Assembly (NCBI GenBank): GCA_026416125.1
Contig: JAOAFT010000024.1
Coordinates: forward strand, 1 to 32,625
Origin: Bacteroidota bacterium
Lineage (GTDB): Bacteria > Bacteroidota > Ignavibacteria > UBA10030
Direction: 5' to 3'
DNA: 32,625 bases
Part shown: one piece after another, positions 6,360 through 15,356 of the stretch
Layout: the number at the start of each line of letters is the position of its first letter
Numbering within the stretch: position 1 is the first letter of the stretch
Position numbers and translations under genes: made by a program
Notes under the pieces: model-generated
Seen by the model: only the letters and a program-made list of their open reading frames with translations
What the model was told of the DNA's origin: nothing
Database searches by the model: none

Positions 6360-8468
6360 ATGGCGTTGATGACGAAAATTCGTGATAACATGACAAAAGC
6401 ATTTGCGGTTTTTGCTGCACTCTTCATTGTGTATATCGTGCTAGATTGGGGAATGGACTTCTTGGGGCGTCGTACTCATGGGTTGAGTGAAAGCGATGCA
6501 ATTGGTATTGTCAATGGTCGGGAAATATCATTTAAGTACTTCTCTGAACGAGTCCGGCAAGCACTCGAAAACTACAAAACACAAAATAACAGAGAGCCCG
6601 ATGAAGAGGTTGAACGCCAACTCCAATCACAAGTATGGAACCAACTAGTTGATGAAATTCTCATAGAACAAGAAATTCAACGATTGGGTATTACTGTAAC
6701 TGATCAAGAAATCCTTGACATTGTGCAAGGTCCTAATCCACCAGAGTTCCTTGTGCGACAGTTCCGCGATTCGACTGGTACATTCCGCCGCGATATTTAC
6801 GAACAAGCAATGGCGGATCCACAAAACAAAGAAGCATGGTTACAAGTGGAAGACATCATTCGACAACAGCAGAAACATGCAAAACTACAAAGCATACTCC
6901 TCTCAGCAATCCAAGTGAGTGAAAGTGAAGTACGACAGCGATTCATCGATGAGAATAGTACGCTTGAAGCAGACTACGTTCTGTTCGATGTAAATCGGTT
7001 GATTCCGGATTCTGCAGTAACGATAACTGATGAAGATTTAAAAAAGATTTACGATGAACAACCTGAACAATTCAAAACGAAACCAACTAGAAAAGTACAG
7101 TATGTGCAGTTTGTGATTCAACCCTCTATCCAAGACACGCAAGCTGTGATTAATGAAGCGCTCCACCTTAAAGAACAAATTACCTCTGGTTCGTTAGATT
7201 TCATGGAAGCAGCACGAACTTACTCAGAAGTTCCCGTTACAGAAGCATTCTTTGCCCATGGTGAATTGAGTATTCAGAAAGATGATGCGGTTTTCAATGC
7301 TAAAAAGGGTGAAGTTGTGGGACCAATAGTAGACAACGACGGATGCCATCTCCTCAAGGTCATTGATACTAGAGAGGGAACAACCGAATTTGTTCGCACA
7401 CGTCATATACTACTCCAGGCATCGCTTGGTCCAGATTCCACAAAAGCCCTTGAAGAAGCTCGAAGCATATTAAAGCAACTGAAGTCGGGAGCAAATTTCA
7501 CTGAGCTTGCACGAAAGTATAGCCAAGATTATGGTTCAGCTGCTCGTGGTGGTGATCTTGGGTGGGCAAAACGTGGAACTTTCGTCAAGCCATACGAAGA
7601 TGCGATGTTTCGAACTCCTGTTGGTCAAATTACAGGTCCAATACGTTCGCAGTTTGGGTACCACATTATCAAAGTAGAGGGACGGAGTAAGAAAGAAGTA
7701 AAACTCGCAGCGTTAACACTGAAAATTAAACCAAGCCCGGAAACACGTGATTACGTTTACCAACAGGCACAAGACTTTGTGTACCTAGCGAAGGAGGAAG
7801 GCTTTGAAAAGGCTGCGGAGCATAGTCAATACACTGTTCGTGAAACTCCAGAGTTTACAAAAGGGGGGTATATTCCTGGAATTGGGTTACACGATGGAGT
7901 TGTTTCTTTTGCTTTTACCAATAAAGTAGGTGCTATTAGTGACCCATTGAGTATGGCGCAAGGTTATATTGTGTGCAAAGTAAGCGCGGTAAGGGACGAT
8001 GAAATGCGTCCTTTAGAGGAAGTTAAACCAATGCTTCGAAGTATTGCTCTTCACAAGAAAAAATTGGAACTCATTTACCCCGAGGTGGAAGCATTCTATA
8101 AATCGCTTTCTCTGAATGCTGATATCATTGCGGCAGCTGCTTCCGTACCACGTGCTACTGCTCAGCGAACAGGGCCATTCAAACCGTCAGGATTTCCCGC
8201 TGGTGTTGGACGCGATCTTAAATTTATTGGAACAGCGCTCGGATTAAATGTTGGCCAAATTTCAAAACCGATTGAAGGAAATCGAGGTTATTACATTATT
8301 AAGCTTACGGCAAAATCACCCTTTGATTCTTCACACTACAAGGCTGTCCGTAAAACTCTTTATTCTTCAATACTCCAAGAAAAGCAAAGTACTTTCTTAA
8401 ATAACTGGTTAACGTCGTTGCGTGAGAAAGCAACAATAGAGGACTACCGGTTGAAGTTTTATCGGTAG
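6360..8468 (+). CDS. PpiD-like periplasmic peptidyl-prolyl isomerase / chaperone
   Basis: 702 residues. A cytoplasmic stub and a single membrane anchor (about 12-32) are followed by a SurA_N-like helical chaperone region (about 45-200) and a run of parvulin-type segments. One is canonical (about 347-441, starting RTRHILL and ending GYHIIKVE, with FTELARKYSQD and GGDLGW). The segments before (about 245-335) and after it (about 450-560, 600-670) have parvulin outlines but lack most active-site residues. This matches PpiD, the SecYEG-associated chaperone that receives emerging proteins, which fits the divergent secDF operon. GGAG at 6345-6348 supports the ATG at 6360. A terminator follows at 8479-8503. 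Confidence 0.9.
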   Translation: MALMTKIRDNMTKAFAVFAALFIVYIVLDWGMDFLGRRTHGLSESDAIGIVNGREISFKYFSERVRQALENYKTQNNREPDEEVERQLQSQVWNQLVDEILIEQEIQRLGITVTDQEILDIVQGPNPPEFLVRQFRDSTGTFRRDIYEQAMADPQNKEAWLQVEDIIRQQQKHAKLQSILLSAIQVSESEVRQRFIDENSTLEADYVLFDVNRLIPDSAVTITDEDLKKIYDEQPEQFKTKPTRKVQYVQFVIQPSIQDTQAVINEALHLKEQITSGSLDFMEAARTYSEVPVTEAFFAHGELSIQKDDAVFNAKKGEVVGPIVDNDGCHLLKVIDTREGTTEFVRTRHILLQASLGPDSTKALEEARSILKQLKSGANFTELARKYSQDYGSAARGGDLGWAKRGTFVKPYEDAMFRTPVGQITGPIRSQFGYHIIKVEGRSKKEVKLAALTLKIKPSPETRDYVYQQAQDFVYLAKEEGFEKAAEHSQYTVRETPEFTKGGYIPGIGLHDGVVSFAFTNKVGAISDPLSMAQGYIVCKVSAVRDDEMRPLEEVKPMLRSIALHKKKLELIYPEVEAFYKSLSLNADIIAAAASVPRATAQRTGPFKPSGFPAGVGRDLKFIGTALGLNVGQISKPIEGNRGYYIIKLTAKSPFDSSHYKAVRKTLYSSILQEKQSTFLNNWLTSLREKATIEDYRLKFYR

Positions 8469-8478
8469 TGAATCGCGA

Positions 8479-8503
8479 GGCGTACACTGTGCGCCTTTTC
8501 TTT
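8479..8503 (+). terminator. Intrinsic terminator after ppiD, abutting aroK
   Basis: GGCGTAC (8479-8485) pairs with GTGCGCC (8489-8495) as a 7-bp stem with one G-U pair and a 3-base loop, followed by TTTTCTTT (8496-8503). The T-run ends five bases before the GTG start of aroK, leaving no room for a normal leader. Confidence 0.75.
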
Positions 8504-8508
8504 AATGA

Positions 8509-9084
8509 GTGGCGATGGACGGATCTACACAAAAACAGAGGTCGTTAGTACTGTTAGTTGGATTCATGGGCAGTGGGAAAAGTACGATCGGTCCTATCCT
8601 TGCGAATGTACTCGGCTATCGGTTTTACGATATTGATACGATAATTGAAGAAAAAGCACAGAAGTCCATACCAGAAATATTTCGGACCGAGGGAGAAACA
8701 ACTTTTCGTTCATTGGAACGAGCTACACTTGCTGAGGTACTCTCATACACAGATTCAGTTATTGCACTTGGGGGTGGAACAATAGCAAATCCAGAGAACC
8801 TCCAACTAGCAAAAGATAATGGTATTCTTGTGTATTTAAAAATATCACCCCAAGAAGCACTTCATCGAGTTTCGTACCACGCTGAAGATCGTCCGATGCT
8901 TAAAGATGCAACCGGAAAACCATTGTACGGAGCCCACCTTGAGCAACGTATAATCGAATTGCTCCAGCAACGTGAAAAATTCTATGCGCAATCCGATATC
9001 ACTGTTGTTACCGACAATCAACCGATTGGTGTAACAGTTGATGAAATAGTTAAACGACTTCGACCATTCATAAAAGAGTCATAG
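8509..9084 (+). CDS. aroK: Shikimate kinase
   Basis: 191 residues. It phosphorylates shikimate with ATP in the pathway to chorismate and aromatic amino acids. Walker A is GFMGSGKS (18-25). The shikimate-binding acids are D41 and D43 in YDIDT, the binding arginines are R59 and R67 (IFRTEGETTFRSLE), the GGG loop is 88-90 and the lid arginine is R128 in EDRPML. The frame can start with GTG at 8509 or ATG at 8515; neither has a good ribosome binding site, and both sit directly after a terminator. The stop is one base before aroB, so the two are translated as a pair. The promoter must lie inside ppiD or read-through must occur. Confidence 0.96.
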   Translation: MAMDGSTQKQRSLVLLVGFMGSGKSTIGPILANVLGYRFYDIDTIIEEKAQKSIPEIFRTEGETTFRSLERATLAEVLSYTDSVIALGGGTIANPENLQLAKDNGILVYLKISPQEALHRVSYHAEDRPMLKDATGKPLYGAHLEQRIIELLQQREKFYAQSDITVVTDNQPIGVTVDEIVKRLRPFIKES

Positions 9085-9085
9085 G

Positions 9086-10186
9086 ATGCTCACCCAGCGA
9101 ATCGACGTGCAGTTAGAAAAACGCTCGTATCCAATCTACATTGGGGCAGACCTTGTATCGCATTTTGCCACCGCGTGCCAAGACCATGGGATTCCAACAC
9201 AGTGTGTACTCGTTACTGACAAGCATGTTGCTCCATTGTATGCACGTCAACTGCTCAACGAGTTACAACGGCACGGATTTGAACCTACGCTCATTATTAT
9301 TCCAGCTGGAGAATATCAAAAATGCTTACGGAGAACGAATGCATTGTATACAGAACTTCTTGAGCGTGGGATTAGTAGAAAGTCGGTGCTCATCGCCCTT
9401 GGAGGGGGAGTTATTGGTGATTTAGTTGGATTTGTAGCTGCAACGTACCAGCGAGGTGTTCAATTGATCCACGTACCAACAACACTCCTTGCACAAGTTG
9501 ATAGTTCGATTGGGGGGAAAGTCGGAATTAATCATCCACTTGGGAAAAATATGATTGGTGCATTTTATCAACCGCGTTTTGTTTGGCAGGATGTTTCTTA
9601 CTTATCGACGTTACCACCAAGGGAGCTTCTCTGTGGCATTGGGGAAGTTGTGAAGTACGGCATTATTCGTGATGCAGAGCTCTTTGCGTTTCTCGAGTCG
9701 CACATGCCATCATTGCTCCGATACTCTCGTGAGGAACTCCTCTATGCACAAAGTCGATGTGCCAGAATAAAAGCTCAAGTTGTAAGTGAAGATGAGTATG
9801 AGCAGGGAGTACGAGTGATTCTTAACTGTGGTCATACACTCGGCCATGCACTAGAGCTTGCTGGAAAGTTCAAGGTATTGAAGCATGGAGAAGCTGTTCT
9901 CTTGGGGCTTATTGGTGAAAGTTACATAGCTATGCAATTGGGAATCTTGGATGAACACTCTTTCCACCGCATTGTTGAACTTATTCGGTCTCTTCCATTG
10001 AAATTCAAGCAAACCAACCTTGCAATGAAGGAGGTATTTCCTGCGATTCGACGGGATAAGAAGAAAGTAGGAAAAAGTGTACGGTACGTTTTGCCGCAAA
10101 GAATAGGTACTACAGTTGTTATCAACGATGTTGATGATACACTTGTTCGAGAAGCGCTCCGATATGTATTTTCGCTCTTTCGGTAA
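9086..10186 (+). CDS. aroB: 3-Dehydroquinate synthase
   Basis: 366 residues, the usual length. It is the NAD- and metal-dependent enzyme turning DAHP into 3-dehydroquinate. Visible marks are PAGEYQK (73-79), the glycine-rich GGGVIGD (106-112), VPTTLLAQVDSSIGGK (130-145), and the metal ligands E187 (GIGEVVKYG), H250 (NCGHTLGH) and H267 (KHGEA). The ATG is one base after the aroK stop. The gene converges with the nitroreductase-like gene, three bases apart, and a hairpin at 10205-10232 may end its transcript. Pairing with aroK is common across bacteria. Confidence 0.96.
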   Translation: MLTQRIDVQLEKRSYPIYIGADLVSHFATACQDHGIPTQCVLVTDKHVAPLYARQLLNELQRHGFEPTLIIIPAGEYQKCLRRTNALYTELLERGISRKSVLIALGGGVIGDLVGFVAATYQRGVQLIHVPTTLLAQVDSSIGGKVGINHPLGKNMIGAFYQPRFVWQDVSYLSTLPPRELLCGIGEVVKYGIIRDAELFAFLESHMPSLLRYSREELLYAQSRCARIKAQVVSEDEYEQGVRVILNCGHTLGHALELAGKFKVLKHGEAVLLGLIGESYIAMQLGILDEHSFHRIVELIRSLPLKFKQTNLAMKEVFPAIRRDKKKVGKSVRYVLPQRIGTTVVINDVDDTLVREALRYVFSLFR

Positions 10187-10189
10187 GCT

Positions 10190-10873
10190 CTACTTTGGTT
10201 GTTCCCTCCCCAATTTTTGTGAAATGGGGAGGTTCAACATCGGTATGTGCGTATCTTTTAAATGGAGGAGTTCTCGTACTTTCTGGTGATTCATCATGGC
10301 ACGCGGTCGTGTTGCAAGTCCAGCAGATGCACAGTAAAGAGAGATATTCTGAGAAACAATACCAGCATCCATTGCAGCCCAAACACGGCGTGCTGAGTCG
10401 ACTCCAAAACGGAACCGAGAAATGTCGGAGACAAGGAGGCAAAGAACAGGAGGTATTGGATCACTTCCTGGTGAACGAGAGAAAAGCTGTCGGTGGTCGC
10501 CTTCAACAACTCCAATGAGTACATGTTGATTTGCGTCATATAAATACACGCCGTTTGATAAAAACACGTAGATATCAATATCTTGGGCGTTTAAGGCAGA
10601 TGGTGCCGTTCGTTTTCTTTCTCCAGGTCGGTTTATACCGTTGGCTGCCCAGAGAAGATTTGACAGTTTTTGAATTGGAAGTGCTGTTGTATCGAACACG
10701 CGTTCTGATGCACGTAAAGCAAAAGCTTTCATAATTGGCATGCCACCAGTAGTGTCGGGAGTTGGAAGAGTAATCGTGGGCGGAGATTGTGCAAGGAGCA
10801 TGGAGGGTAATAAAAGTGTGAATAGAAAATGCTCATTCATCATATACACGAGTCTTGTAAAATACGCACACAT
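10190..10873 (-). CDS. Exported SagB-like nitroreductase-family protein
   Basis: The core (about 35-200) has the nitroreductase/SagB-like outline: LSNLLWAANGINRPGERKRTAPSA (in the flavin-binding first third), then IDIYVFLSNGVYLYDA, a central GDHR, and a C-terminal DAGIVSQNISLYCASAGL. These proteins use FMN to oxidise or reduce small substrates or modified peptides; the substrate here is unknown. Residues 11-29 (MMNEHFLFTLLLPSMLLAQ) look like a signal peptide, so the true start is probably ATG at 10841-10843 or 10838-10840 and not 10873. Exported members of this fold are common in Bacteroidota. There is no clear ribosome binding site. It is a single-gene unit convergent with aroB; a weak minus-strand promoter (TTTAGT-17-TATAAC) can be drawn upstream. 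Confidence 0.8.
   Translation of the reverse strand: MCAYFTRLVYMMNEHFLFTLLLPSMLLAQSPPTITLPTPDTTGGMPIMKAFALRASERVFDTTALPIQKLSNLLWAANGINRPGERKRTAPSALNAQDIDIYVFLSNGVYLYDANQHVLIGVVEGDHRQLFSRSPGSDPIPPVLCLLVSDISRFRFGVDSARRVWAAMDAGIVSQNISLYCASAGLATRPRAMMNHQKVRELLHLKDTHIPMLNLPISQKLGREQPK
10205..10232. other. Hairpin in the convergent aroB / nitroreductase junction
   Basis: CCTCCCCA (10205-10212) and TGGGGAGG (10225-10232) form a perfect 8-bp stem, extendable by three A-T pairs with one bulge. It starts 19 bases after the aroB stop and lies inside the coding end of the opposite gene. Neither strand has a U-run after it, so any role as a terminator is tentative. Confidence 0.4.
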
Positions 10874-11037
10874 GGAAAATGTGTACCTTTTTATACTACA
10901 CTGTTATAATTCTAAACATTGCTTTACTAAAGTTGCTTTTGAATAAAAACACAGTACATTACCTCACATGATACAATGTAACTTACGTTGCGTGCAGTAG
11001 AAATGCAAGCGAGTTCAACGTCTGAGGGAGTGCTTCA

Positions 11038-12378
11038 ATGGCAGAGTACATTGAAGAAGTGTTGTCCACAGTAAAAGCGAAAAATCCAAACGAGCCGGAA
11101 TTTCACCAAGCTGTACAAGAAGTGTTTGATACACTGAAGCCGGTACTCGAACGACACCCAGAGTATCGATCAGCATGTATTCTGGAGCGAATCGTTGAAC
11201 CTGAGCGAATTGTTATCTTCCGTGTACCTTGGATGGATGATAGTGGGAGAATACGAATCAATCGTGGCTATCGTGTGCAAATGAATAGTGCAATAGGTCC
11301 ATACAAAGGTGGACTTCGATTCCATCCATCTGTAACGTTGAGCATCTTGAAATTTCTTGCGTTTGAACAAATATTTAAAAATAGTCTGACAACATTACCA
11401 CTTGGTGCAGGGAAAGGAGGATCTGACTTTGATCCAAAAGGGAAAAGCGATAACGAAGTGATGCGGTTTTGCCAAAGTTTTATGACGGAACTCTACCGTC
11501 ACATTGGAACAGATATCGATGTTCCCGCTGGTGATATTGGAGTTGGTACACGAGAGATTGGATATCTATTTGGTCAGTACAAACGATTGACACGGGAATT
11601 CAATGGGGTATTGACAGGAAAGGGCCTCAACTGGGGTGGTTCACTCATACGCCCCGAAGCAACAGGTTTTGGCGTTGTGTACTTTGCAGAAGAAATGCTG
11701 AAAACACGCAATACAAATTTAGAAGGTAAGATTGTTGCTGTTTCTGGCTTTGGCAACGTGGCATGGGGTGCTGTAATTAAAGTGAACCAGTTAGGAGGTA
11801 AAGTTGTTACACTCTCAGGTCCTGATGGTTTCGTGTATGATCCTGATGGTGTCAAAGGTGAAAAGATAGACTTCATGCTTCAGCTTCGAGCAAGTGCACG
11901 TGATGAAGTACGACCATACGCAGAGAAGTTCAAAGCATCGTTCTACGAAGGTAAACGACCATGGTGTATTAAGGTGGATGTTGCACTTCCTTGTGCGACA
12001 CAAAATGAACTCGATGAGAACGATGCAAAAGAGCTAGTGAAAAATGGATGTATCTGCGTTACAGAAGGTGCAAACATGCCATGCACACTTGATGCAGTCA
12101 AAGTATTTTTAGAAGCTGGGATCCTCTATGCACCAGGAAAGGCTGCAAACGCAGGTGGTGTGGCAACATCGGGACTTGAAATGAGTCAGAATAGTATGCG
12201 GTTACCGTGGCCCAAAGAAGAGGTGGACACACGCTTGAGACAAATTATGCAGAATATACATCGCACATGCGTTGAAACTGCAGAGCGGTACGGAGTACCA
12301 GGAAATTATCTTGCTGGTGCAAATATCGCCGGATTTGTCAAAGTTGCCAATGCAATGCTCGACCAAGGACTTGTGTGA
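11038..12378 (+). CDS. gdhA: Glutamate dehydrogenase, NADP-type hexamer family
   Basis: 446 residues, the standard size of the small hexameric enzyme. It makes glutamate from 2-oxoglutarate and ammonia, or the reverse. The substrate lysine is K90 in GPYKGGLRF and the catalytic lysine is K126 in GAGKGGSDFDPKGKS. D166-type motif VPAGDIGVGTREIGY and the Rossmann loop GFGNVAWG are present. The GGSDFDPKGKS sequence is typical of the NADP-linked biosynthetic group, but cofactor choice is inferred. GGGAG at about 11024-11028 supports the ATG. A weak promoter (TTGCTT 10933-10938, 16 bases, TACATT 10955-10960) may drive it. It stands alone, with no clear terminator in the 211 bases that follow. Confidence 0.96.
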   Translation: MAEYIEEVLSTVKAKNPNEPEFHQAVQEVFDTLKPVLERHPEYRSACILERIVEPERIVIFRVPWMDDSGRIRINRGYRVQMNSAIGPYKGGLRFHPSVTLSILKFLAFEQIFKNSLTTLPLGAGKGGSDFDPKGKSDNEVMRFCQSFMTELYRHIGTDIDVPAGDIGVGTREIGYLFGQYKRLTREFNGVLTGKGLNWGGSLIRPEATGFGVVYFAEEMLKTRNTNLEGKIVAVSGFGNVAWGAVIKVNQLGGKVVTLSGPDGFVYDPDGVKGEKIDFMLQLRASARDEVRPYAEKFKASFYEGKRPWCIKVDVALPCATQNELDENDAKELVKNGCICVTEGANMPCTLDAVKVFLEAGILYAPGKAANAGGVATSGLEMSQNSMRLPWPKEEVDTRLRQIMQNIHRTCVETAERYGVPGNYLAGANIAGFVKVANAMLDQGLV

Positions 12379-12589
12379 CCGGTCTGTGTCAAACAGTAAC
12401 AGTTTCATTACGCCACAATAATCCTCCCGTAATACGTCCACATTATTTTTGTAGCGGTAGTAATGCTGGTGAGTAAGATCGCCAACGTTACACATCGTTA
12501 ACCTTGTGTTAATACTTGGTAAACATAGGCTCTGTACCTTTGTAGTGCAAGAAGGGCATAATGTTTAACCAAGTAGAAAGAGATTCACT

Positions 12590-15310
12590 ATGGCAAGAAT
12601 TCGCACATATAGAATTGTACTTACCGTACTTCTTTTCTTTTCGTTAGTGCTTCAGGCACAAGTCTCTTCCCAGAAAAAAATTGTTGGAAAAGTAATTGAT
12701 GCTGAAACTGGTGAGCCAATTATTGGTGCCAATGTTTACCTTGAGGGGACCACACGTGGTGCGTCAACAGATTTAGAAGGATCGTTTGTCATTACAGGTG
12801 TACAAGAAGGAACATATACAATTATTGTTTCAGCGCTTTCCTACGGTAAGAAAAAAATTCCGCAATTCACTGTGACCGATGCGTCAGTGTATACATTGAA
12901 CATTCAATTGAAGCCAGAAACGATAAAATCGCGTGAAGTAGTTGTAGAGGGTGCAGCATTGATGTCGTACGAAGGAGTGTTACTTAAGCAACGGAAAAAT
13001 GCTGCTACTGTAAGTGATGGCGTTAGCGCTGATCAGATGAAGAAAGCACCCGATGTAACCTCTGGCGAAGCGTTACGTCGGCTTACTGGTATATCGCTCG
13101 TTGATAATAAGTATGTCTTTGTACGAGGTATTACAGATCGGTACAATCAAGCAATCCTCAATGGGACGACACTTGCAAGCCTCGAGGCCGATAAACGGAG
13201 TTTTTCATTCGATATTTTGCCAGCGAATCTTCTTGAGAACATCGTTGTTGTTAAGAGCGCAACACCCGAACTCCGGGGTGATTTTACTGGAGGATTAGTG
13301 CAGCTCAATACGCTCGATTTTCCTGAGAAGCGGACAATTAAACTCTCCCTAGGGACTTCATACAATACGCTCACAACGTTCCGTGCTACCTATCGTTCAC
13401 AATCGAATACTCTCGATTGGCTTGGTATTGATGATGGGGGGCGGGAATTACCTTCAGGTTTTACAAATACCTTGGAGTTAGCCCAAAAGCTTCCTAATAC
13501 CTGGAGTCCAGTACTGACGAAAGCACCTGCAAATGTTTCGTTTTCGATTTCATACGGGGATGTTTTTTCGTTTGATGATGAGAATTCACAACTCGGTATT
13601 GTAACTGCCCTTACTTATCGGAGCAATTACCAACGAAATGAACGATCGTTAAATGATGTGACGTTGGGTCGTACAAGTGTGGGTGTACGAAATGATTATT
13701 CAGTACTCTGGGGCGCGTTAGCGAACATCAGTGCTAAGTTTTCTCGTGTCCATAAGGTAAGTTTCAAAAACACGTTTAACCACAGTGGTGAAGACCAAGT
13801 TGGGAAGTACGTTGGTACTGATTTAAATACATCGCTTGAAAATCAATACACTATTCTTCAGTGGAGTCAACGATCGGTATATGCAGGGCAGTTGGTTGGT
13901 GAGCACTACTTTGAGAATCTAGCCGGGATATCACTCGATTGGAAAATTTATACGTCTGTTTCAGATAAGAAGGTACCAGATAGGAAAGAGGTAACATACT
14001 ATCGCGACAAAGATGTAGCTGATGAGCCATACCAGGCTGCTGTGAATAAACGCTCGTGGAGTGTTCTTAACGATCGGAACACAGGAGGATCGTTCGATTT
14101 TACATACCCAATAGCAAATGCGAAAATTAAAGTTGGTACTCTCCTTGAAAGACGGTTGAGTACATTCCGAATTCGGTACTTTGATGTAACGCCCGATTAC
14201 TATGGTGGTATTCCTACTAGCATGGTGCAGCTTCCATTGAGCGAAATATATCGCCCGGAACACTACGGTTATGGGAAATTCTTGTTTACCGAAGTATCGA
14301 AACCTTCCGACCGGTACACTGGTAATCAAAATTTGGAAGCAGTGTATGGAATGGCTGACGTACCCGTTACACTTTTCGGTGATATGTATTTCCGTGTTGT
14401 TGGTGGTATTCGTGTTGAACAAAGTGTTATTAAAGTACGAATTCCACGGTCTTTGTCTGAACCAATTGTTTATGAGAGCAATGAATTGAAGGATGTTGAT
14501 ATTTTACCGTCAGTGAATATTACGTATGCAATCACGCCAGCAATGAATATTCGTGGGGCGTACTCACGAACTGTGAACAGACCTGAGTTCCGCGAGATTG
14601 CAAAGACTGGATTCTATGATTTTATTCGCTACGAAATTGTTGGTGGGAACCCAAATCTTCAATCAGCGAAGGCTAATAATTATGATCTGCGTGTTGAATA
14701 TTTCCCACAGGCTGGTGAGCTTATTGCAGCAAGTGTTTTTAGGAAAGAGATAACGAATGCGATTGAGGAACAACTCTTGTTTACTTCAACTCGCACACGA
14801 ACGTGGTTTAACTCACCCAAAGCAGTGAATGAAGGGTGGGAGTTTGAACTCCGAAAGGGACTAGGGTTCATCGCAAAATACCTCGATGAGTCCAATGTAA
14901 CAGTAAACTACACGCGTGTATATTCTGCGGTATCATTCACAACAGTCGAAGGGAATTCGCAATCGACACGTATTGTCCACGCAAAACGTACAATGCAGGG
15001 GCAATCACCATACGTGATCAACGTATCGATATTTTTCAGTGAGCCAACATATCGGACATCGTTCAATATACTCTATAACAAATTTGGAAGGCGATTGGAT
15101 GCTGTAGGATTCTTAGCGGCAGATGTGTACGAAGAAGCAAGAGAAACAATTGATGCAACAGTTTCACAACCGCTTCAAGAAGGGTTGGAGTTGAAGATTG
15201 GCATTAAGAATCTCACTGGGAGTAAGCGTGAGTATACTCGTGAAAAGCTTCCATTTGAGGTTATTAATGTTGGTCGGTCATACTCGTTACAACTTTCGTA
15301 CACATTGTAA
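12590..15310 (+). CDS. TonB-dependent outer-membrane receptor with carboxypeptidase-regulatory-like domain
   Basis: 906 residues. A signal peptide (about 1-24, ending LQAQ) precedes a CarboxypepD_reg-like beta sandwich (about 30-105: GKVIDAETGEPIIGANVYLEGT). A plug follows (about 125-245) with FVRGITDRYNQAILNG and ILENI-like VVVKSATPELRGDFTGG, then a beta barrel to a C-terminal strand ending in YSLQLSYTL. It takes up a substrate across the outer membrane using TonB/ExbBD energy. The substrate is unknown; no SusD-like lipoprotein follows. Instead, 46 bases later, a type IX secreted protein is encoded, almost certainly in the same transcript. The ATG follows a weak AGAAAGAG. No convincing promoter is seen in 12379-12589. 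Confidence 0.9.
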   Translation: MARIRTYRIVLTVLLFFSLVLQAQVSSQKKIVGKVIDAETGEPIIGANVYLEGTTRGASTDLEGSFVITGVQEGTYTIIVSALSYGKKKIPQFTVTDASVYTLNIQLKPETIKSREVVVEGAALMSYEGVLLKQRKNAATVSDGVSADQMKKAPDVTSGEALRRLTGISLVDNKYVFVRGITDRYNQAILNGTTLASLEADKRSFSFDILPANLLENIVVVKSATPELRGDFTGGLVQLNTLDFPEKRTIKLSLGTSYNTLTTFRATYRSQSNTLDWLGIDDGGRELPSGFTNTLELAQKLPNTWSPVLTKAPANVSFSISYGDVFSFDDENSQLGIVTALTYRSNYQRNERSLNDVTLGRTSVGVRNDYSVLWGALANISAKFSRVHKVSFKNTFNHSGEDQVGKYVGTDLNTSLENQYTILQWSQRSVYAGQLVGEHYFENLAGISLDWKIYTSVSDKKVPDRKEVTYYRDKDVADEPYQAAVNKRSWSVLNDRNTGGSFDFTYPIANAKIKVGTLLERRLSTFRIRYFDVTPDYYGGIPTSMVQLPLSEIYRPEHYGYGKFLFTEVSKPSDRYTGNQNLEAVYGMADVPVTLFGDMYFRVVGGIRVEQSVIKVRIPRSLSEPIVYESNELKDVDILPSVNITYAITPAMNIRGAYSRTVNRPEFREIAKTGFYDFIRYEIVGGNPNLQSAKANNYDLRVEYFPQAGELIAASVFRKEITNAIEEQLLFTSTRTRTWFNSPKAVNEGWEFELRKGLGFIAKYLDESNVTVNYTRVYSAVSFTTVEGNSQSTRIVHAKRTMQGQSPYVINVSIFFSEPTYRTSFNILYNKFGRRLDAVGFLAADVYEEARETIDATVSQPLQEGLELKIGIKNLTGSKREYTREKLPFEVINVGRSYSLQLSYTL

Positions 15311-15356
15311 GATAACGTAAATAACTCAATGTATTCACTAATCAAAGGAGTACTTC

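Noticed and set aside
10296-10318. Sigma-54 promoter-like TGGCAC...TTGCA
   Set aside because: The spacing between the elements is nine bases instead of five, and the site lies inside coding sequence.
12535-12542. TACCTTTG as a Bacteroidota-type promoter for the TonB receptor
   Set aside because: The nearest TTG element is only 16 bases from the TA, unlike the 20-base distance in better examples here, and a 6-fixed-base motif is expected several times by chance in this window.
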